Shown here piece after piece: positions 23,710-27,480 of a stretch of 27,480 bases of DNA. The position numbers were made by a program, and so were the translations under genes. Every line of letters begins with the position of its first letter. Position 1 is the first letter of the stretch. Location of the stretch: positions 1 through 27,480 of the forward strand of contig DASRVH010000155.1 of assembly GCA_035655155.1 (NCBI GenBank). The letters are read 5' to 3'. Source of the stretch: Lentisalinibacter sp035655155 (GTDB lineage Bacteria; Pseudomonadota; Gammaproteobacteria; Steroidobacterales; Woeseiaceae). The notes below the pieces were generated by a model. It did no database searches. It was not told the origin of the DNA and saw only the letters and a program-made list of their open reading frames with translations.

Positions 23710-25250
23710 CCGGCGAGCATGGGGAAGACTGCCGCCAGGGCCCAGGCGAAGGCGGTGGCGGTGGCGATCCCGCTCACCGCAGGATGCCCGGTCGCCCGGT
23801 AGATCCAGCGGGCGAAGAAACCGTAGACGAGGAAATACAGCACGATCACGGCGGCGATGATCAGCAGGAAGAACAGGTCCTCGAACGAGAGCGCCACGGC
23901 GATACCCAGCGAGACGAGGAAACAGAAACGGGTGAACAGGTGCCCGCCGCGTGCCGTTTGGGCACCGCGGGTGAGCCATTCGTCGGCGAGGAAGTAGGCG
24001 AGCGTGCCGGCCAGCATCAGGAACACCAGCGGTACCCGCGGCGGCGTGATGGCGAAGGAGGTCACGTAAGTATCGAGAATCAGCGCGATCACGCCGGCGA
24101 TGTACGCGGTGGCGAGCAGGGTGGCCACGACCAGCTTCGGCCAGTTCGTTTCGCCGCGGACTGCGGGCCGGTCGGCGCGCCGGATCCACAGCAGACACCC
24201 CGCCGTCACCAGCCCGTAGACCAGGAAGTGGACGGCGAGGTAACCGCCCACCAGCACCCCGAGGAAATCCGCCGGGAACCACCACAGCGACAGCGGCGTG
24301 ACCACGGCCGGGATGGCGGCGGCCGGCAGCAACCGGCGCCAGCCCAAAGAGGCGCCCCGTGCCGGACGGCTGACCACGGGAAGGAGCTTCGACAGCGGCC
24401 AGGCCAGCAGCCAGGCACCGGCGATCAGCAGCGCGATGGGCAGGCCGCGTGCAGCCGTGTAGCCGCTGCTCTCCCGCCCGTACACGCCGTTCAGCCAAGC
24501 CACCGTCGCGGCCATGCTTTCCTCGCTGTAGAGCACGCCCACGTGCTCGACGCCGTCGGCGAACACCACCCGGCGCGCGCTGCCGTCCGCGAAGCGACCC
24601 GCCGTCACCCCTTCCTCGGGGTTGTCGGTCACCAGGCCGAGCACCCGCAACGCCTCTTCTTTCAGGAATCCCTCCAGCCCGCCGACGATCACCAGGAGAT
24701 TCTGCGGCGACTCCGCCGTGACCGCCGGCGAGAACATGGAGACGGCGACGACGGCGTCGACCCGTTCGTCGCCCTGCGCGTAGCGCACCATGACGTCGGA
24801 GGCCATCGAGTGGCCGAGTACCGCGAGGCCGTCTCCGGCCCGTTGCAGCGACAGCGCGTAATCCGCCACGGTGCCCGTCTGCTCGAGCAGGTTCCGGGTC
24901 GCTCCCTCGATCTCGGTGACGTCGCCCCGCAGGGGCTCCAGGTTCCGGCCGTGACCGTAGTAGTCGAAGGTCACGGCCAGGTAGCCGTTCTTAGCCAGCG
25001 TCACGGCGAAGGACTGCATCAGCTGCTGGGAGCCCGCGAACCCGTGTGCGATCACGACGACCGGCAGGGCGGCGTCGGCGGGCGAATCCGCGGCGCGGAA
25101 CACCGTTACCGGTGTGGGCCCGAGACGCGTCTCGTCCGTGGCGACGCCCGCGCTGGTCTCGGTCAGGCGGAACAGGGCGAAGGCGATCAACGCCAGCGAC
25201 ACCAGTGCGGCGGCTAAAGGAAGGAGTCTCGTCGTTACAGACCCGGACAT
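23706..25250 (-). CDS. Alpha/beta-hydrolase fused to a polytopic membrane domain
   Basis: This 514-residue protein has one N-terminal membrane helix (about 9-28). An alpha/beta-hydrolase domain follows (about 45-270) with the oxyanion-type HGFAGS (69-74) and the nucleophile elbow GHSMA (S148). The likely catalytic His is in VEHVGVLYSEES. After this come about eight hydrophobic helices to the C-terminus. The hydrolase part is expected outside the cytoplasm and the enzyme is likely an esterase or lipase-like hydrolase; the substrate is unknown. The fusion is unusual in that the membrane part is as long as the enzyme. The stop codon is the TAG of an adjoining REP. The start codon ATG at 25250 is the first plausible one, with a weak ribosome-binding site. 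Confidence 0.87.
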   Translation of the reverse strand: MSGSVTTRLLPLAAALVSLALIAFALFRLTETSAGVATDETRLGPTPVTVFRAADSPADAALPVVVIAHGFAGSQQLMQSFAVTLAKNGYLAVTFDYYGHGRNLEPLRGDVTEIEGATRNLLEQTGTVADYALSLQRAGDGLAVLGHSMASDVMVRYAQGDERVDAVVAVSMFSPAVTAESPQNLLVIVGGLEGFLKEEALRVLGLVTDNPEEGVTAGRFADGSARRVVFADGVEHVGVLYSEESMAATVAWLNGVYGRESSGYTAARGLPIALLIAGAWLLAWPLSKLLPVVSRPARGASLGWRRLLPAAAIPAVVTPLSLWWFPADFLGVLVGGYLAVHFLVYGLVTAGCLLWIRRADRPAVRGETNWPKLVVATLLATAYIAGVIALILDTYVTSFAITPPRVPLVFLMLAGTLAYFLADEWLTRGAQTARGGHLFTRFCFLVSLGIAVALSFEDLFFLLIIAAVIVLYFLVYGFFARWIYRATGHPAVSGIATATAFAWALAAVFPMLAG

Positions 25251-25285
25251 GCGCGGAGAGTGAATTACGGGGACGGTTAACTCAA

Positions 25286-25825
25286 CTACCTCCGTCCTGC
25301 CGCCGCGATCGTACCGATCGGCAGGAACATCACTTCCGGCGACGGACGGTCGCCGAGGCCGCCACTCGCGAGATCAATCGCTTCGAAGCCGAGAGAGCCA
25401 TAGAACCCGACGGCGTTCGCCTTGGCGTCTACGAGGACCCCCGTACACCCCACGCGGTCCCGCATCTCGAGCGCGAGCTCGAGCACGGAACGGAGCAGCA
25501 GTCTGCCGGTGCCGAGCCCCTGCCAGCGCTGGTCGACGGCCAGCCTCGCCAGACGCAGCGCCGGCAGCGGATAGGCGGGGAGCCTCCGACGGAGCTTCCT
25601 CGTCAGCTTCTCCGTCGCAAGCTCGGCCATCGAGACGGTGGCGAAGCCCGCGATCGCCCCGCCGAGTACGGCAACGTAGGTGGTGCCGATGTGGTGACGA
25701 AACTGATTCTGCCCGGCGTAGCGCCGGAAGAAGCGATCCAGTTCGATATCGCCGCTCTGGAACCCGGTCCGGTCGTCGTCCGTGCGTAACAGCCGGACGC
25801 GAACCTCCGCCCGGGTGTCAGTCAC
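25286..25825 (-). CDS. GNAT acetyltransferase toxin (TacT-like)
   Basis: The 179-residue protein is a GNAT acetyltransferase. It has the N-terminal pattern FQSGDIELDRFFRRYAGQNQ, which is typical of toxin GNATs (TacT-type). The acetyl-CoA loop is RWQGLGTGR (100-108), and FYGSLGF (Tyr142) matches the catalytic Tyr region of TacT. TacT-type toxins acetylate charged tRNAs and block translation. The start is a GTG at 25825, eight bases inside the upstream antitoxin gene, so translation is probably coupled. The pair is transcribed antitoxin first. Activity and tRNA target are inferred from the family. Confidence 0.87.
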   Translation of the reverse strand: MTDTRAEVRVRLLRTDDDRTGFQSGDIELDRFFRRYAGQNQFRHHIGTTYVAVLGGAIAGFATVSMAELATEKLTRKLRRRLPAYPLPALRLARLAVDQRWQGLGTGRLLLRSVLELALEMRDRVGCTGVLVDAKANAVGFYGSLGFEAIDLASGGLGDRPSPEVMFLPIGTIAAAGRR

Positions 25826-26084
25826 GGAACAGCGATTTCAGGGCTTCCGTGGGCTCTTCGTGCCGCTCGATCTGCTCGGCCACCCGCTCCATCGACTCGG
25901 GCGTCAGTACCAGTCGCGAAGGGATCATGAGGTCCTCCGGAATCTCCCGTAACGCCTGGAGATGGTGCCGCAGCGCCTCCTCGATCAGAAAGGCCTTTTT
26001 TACCCCTTTCTGCCGCACATAGGCTTCGAGCTCGGCTTTGGTCTCTTTCGTAATGTGGGCGGAGATCTGGGTCGTCGTGGCCAT
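25818..26084 (-). CDS. Ribbon-helix-helix antitoxin
   Basis: The 88-residue protein begins MATTTQISAHITKETKAELEAYVRQKG, a ribbon-helix-helix DNA-binding domain (about 4-46). A C-terminal tail (about 50-88) is the expected toxin-neutralising part. I chose the ATG at 26084 because GAGGGA lies upstream; the earlier ATG at 26099 overlaps that site. Its 3' end overlaps the GNAT toxin gene by 8 bp, the standard order of RHH-GNAT toxin-antitoxin operons. It likely represses its own promoter through the palindrome at 26103-26122. Confidence 0.88.
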   Translation of the reverse strand: MATTTQISAHITKETKAELEAYVRQKGVKKAFLIEEALRHHLQALREIPEDLMIPSRLVLTPESMERVAEQIERHEEPTEALKSLFRD

Positions 26085-26102
26085 CCAAGTATCCCTCATA
26101 TA

Positions 26103-26122
26103 TTTCTACAGAATTGTAGAAA
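26103..26122. promoter_or_regulatory. Palindromic operator of the toxin-antitoxin operon
   Basis: A perfect inverted repeat TTTCTACA and TGTAGAAA is separated by GAAT. It lies 19 bp before the antitoxin ATG. A reverse-strand -10 candidate TATACT (26122-26127) abuts it, so a bound repressor would cover the transcription start. The RHH antitoxin is the natural ligand, by analogy with other such operons. Confidence 0.7.
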
Positions 26123-26204
26123 GTATATACCACTCTCCTGAGACTGAGATATCAGCCGTTCGTCAGGTTCGCCCCCGGAAAGGTGCTTTGCCTGCGGCTA
26201 ACTA

Positions 26205-26220
26205 GTAAAGACTGCTTTAC
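26205..26220. promoter_or_regulatory. Palindrome 1 upstream of the Fic gene
   Basis: GTAAAG and CTTTAC flank ACTG. A second copy begins 31 bp downstream, about three helical turns, so both sites would face the same side of the DNA. Likely an operator for an HTH regulator, possibly the Fic protein's own C-terminal winged-helix domain. Confidence 0.65.
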
Positions 26221-26235
26221 TTTGGGTTCTGGTTA

Positions 26236-26251
26236 GTAAAGAATGCTTTAC
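26236..26251. promoter_or_regulatory. Palindrome 2 abutting the Fic start codon
   Basis: GTAAAG and CTTTAC flank AATG and end one base before the ATG at 26253. There is no Shine-Dalgarno sequence in this space, so the message may be leaderless or poorly translated. A bound regulator here would block transcription or initiation. Confidence 0.65.
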
Positions 26252-26252
26252 C

Positions 26253-27404
26253 ATGGACGCCAGATCCACAGGCCATTACGTCACGACAACAGTCGCCGGC
26301 GAGTCGGTGCAGGCGTTCGTGCCCGATCCGCTCCCGCCCCGGCTGAGTGCGGCTGAGCTCGAAGGCCTGACCGAATCTCTGCGCCGAGCCGAAGCCGCAC
26401 TGGCCCAGCTCGATCTTGCCGGCGCCATGATCCCGTCGCTCGACTGGTTCGTTTACGCCTTCGTCCGCAAGGAGGCACTCCTCTCGTCCGAGATCGAGGG
26501 CACCCGGGCCACGCTCCAGGACGTGCTGTCCTGGGAGCAGACGGCTCAACCGGGCGCCTCCGGCCTCCAGGACATCGAAGAGGTCACCAACTACGTAGCG
26601 GCGATCAACCACGCGTTCGAGCAGATCCGTTCCCCGCGCGGCACGCCCATCTCCGTGCGACTGCTGAACGACTGTCACCGCATCCTCATGCACGGTGTCC
26701 GCGGCGCCTCGAAGCAGCCGGGCGAACTCCGCCGCTCGCAGAACTGGATCGGAGGCAGTCGCCCCGGTGACGCCAGTTTCGTTCCGCCGCCGCCCACGCA
26801 CGTCGCCGAACTCCTGAGTGATCTCGAGCGCTACATCCACTCCGGAGACGAGCTCCCGCCGCTCGTCCGCGCCGGCCTCGTGCACGTGCAGTTCGAGACC
26901 ATCCACCCGTACCTCGATGGCAACGGCCGCCTGGGCCGCATGCTGATTGCGCTGCTGCTCGAGCACTGGGAACTGCTGGGCGGGCCGCTGCTGTATCTCA
27001 GCCTCTACTTCCGGCAGAACCAGGCCGAGTACTACCGCCGCCTGGATTCGATCCGGACCGAGGGCGACTGGACGGGTTGGCTCGAATTCTTCCTGACCGG
27101 CGTGTCCGCGATCGCCGACCATGCCACCCGCACCGCCCGCGCTCTGTACGCCCGTGTCACAGAGGACAGGCAGGCGCTGCTCGCGATGGCGGAGGCGACG
27201 GTTTCCAGCGTCCGGCTCTTCGAACTTCTGCCGGAGCATCCAGTCCTCACCATGCCGCGCGTGACGGAGCTGCTGTCGACCACGAAGCCGACCGCGGGCA
27301 AGGCCATCGAGGTGCTGGGTGCGGCGGGGATATTATCGGAAATCGGTGAACGGAAGCGGGACCGGCTCTACCGGTACGACAGGTATTTGCGGCTGCTGGA
27401 GTAG
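26253..27404 (+). CDS. Fic-family adenylyltransferase with N-terminal inhibitory motif and C-terminal winged helix
   Basis: This 383-residue protein has a Fic_N-type region (about 30-115) with the inhibitory motif SSEIEG (S78-G83, the SxxxEG form). This marks a class II Fic protein, whose active site is blocked by its own N-terminal helix. The Fic core carries HPYLDGNGRLGR (218-229), a full catalytic motif with Tyr in place of the usual Phe. Residues about 319-383 (FELLPEHPVLTMPRVTELL..., RDRLYRYDRY) look like a winged helix-turn-helix. Fic enzymes transfer AMP or related groups to target proteins; the target is unknown. Two palindromes lie before the start, consistent with self-regulation. 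It is divergent from the RHH-GNAT operon. Confidence 0.92.
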   Translation: MDARSTGHYVTTTVAGESVQAFVPDPLPPRLSAAELEGLTESLRRAEAALAQLDLAGAMIPSLDWFVYAFVRKEALLSSEIEGTRATLQDVLSWEQTAQPGASGLQDIEEVTNYVAAINHAFEQIRSPRGTPISVRLLNDCHRILMHGVRGASKQPGELRRSQNWIGGSRPGDASFVPPPPTHVAELLSDLERYIHSGDELPPLVRAGLVHVQFETIHPYLDGNGRLGRMLIALLLEHWELLGGPLLYLSLYFRQNQAEYYRRLDSIRTEGDWTGWLEFFLTGVSAIADHATRTARALYARVTEDRQALLAMAEATVSSVRLFELLPEHPVLTMPRVTELLSTTKPTAGKAIEVLGAAGILSEIGERKRDRLYRYDRYLRLLE

Positions 27405-27480
27405 CGGTGACAAGCCTGGTTTCCGCGCTGGCCGTGAGAGCGGAACAACCATTACTGTGCTCGAACGAAACGGGCCCCTC

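Noticed and set aside
27405..27480. Possible gene start at the right edge
   Set aside because: Only 76 bases follow the Fic gene and no start with a ribosome-binding site or coding pattern is visible.

Overview
The window is GC-rich DNA in which most true genes carry a large antisense shadow ORF. Gene content suggests a gammaproteobacterium: GTAG-headed REP hairpins, a TIGR02999-type ECF sigma factor paired with a TPR-bearing Ser/Thr kinase, a lipid-anchored GH3 enzyme and an SbcCD-like nuclease. Xanthomonadales/Chromatiales-like lineages such as Wenzhouxiangella would fit, but this is inferred from gene families, not from any search.

Layout, left to right. Positions 1-1583 (-) hold a partial, unrecognised eight-helix membrane protein that runs off the left edge. 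A REP pair precedes an SbcD-like nuclease (1743-2867, +). A perfect REP pair then separates it from a convergent membrane Ser/Thr kinase with C-terminal TPRs (2927-5635, -). An ECF sigma factor (5709-6275, +) is divergent from the kinase. Downstream of it come a 2708-residue secreted modular protein (6364-14490), a small poly-Gly/poly-Pro lipoprotein (14502-14762) and a secreted protein of unknown function (15083-15856). Next are a mazF remnant, an EamA transporter (16195-17073), a BrnT-like remnant, and the SbcC/YhaN-like ATPase (17282-19972) expected to partner the nuclease 14 kb away. After that come a small charged secreted protein (20033-20473), a GH3 exo-glucosidase lipoprotein (20575-22419), an acyl-CoA dehydrogenase (22400-23545, -), an alpha/beta-hydrolase fused to a membrane domain (23706-25250, -), an RHH/GNAT toxin-antitoxin pair (25286-26084, -) and a Fic protein (26253-27404, +).

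How the genes may work together. The kinase and sigma factor look like a phosphorylation-controlled sigma factor/kinase pair. The giant calcium-repeat surface protein and the lipoprotein lie directly downstream and are the natural candidate targets; this is inference. The SbcD-like and SbcC-like genes, normally neighbours, are separated by this block and by two toxin-gene fragments, so the block may be an insertion between them. The right end carries a divergent stress/toxin-type pair (RHH-GNAT and Fic), each with a palindromic operator in the shared intergenic region.

GTAG-headed REP hairpins occur at five places. At four of them the TAG of the GTAG head is the stop codon of the adjoining reading frame. 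No tRNA, rRNA, CRISPR array or intact transposase was seen.
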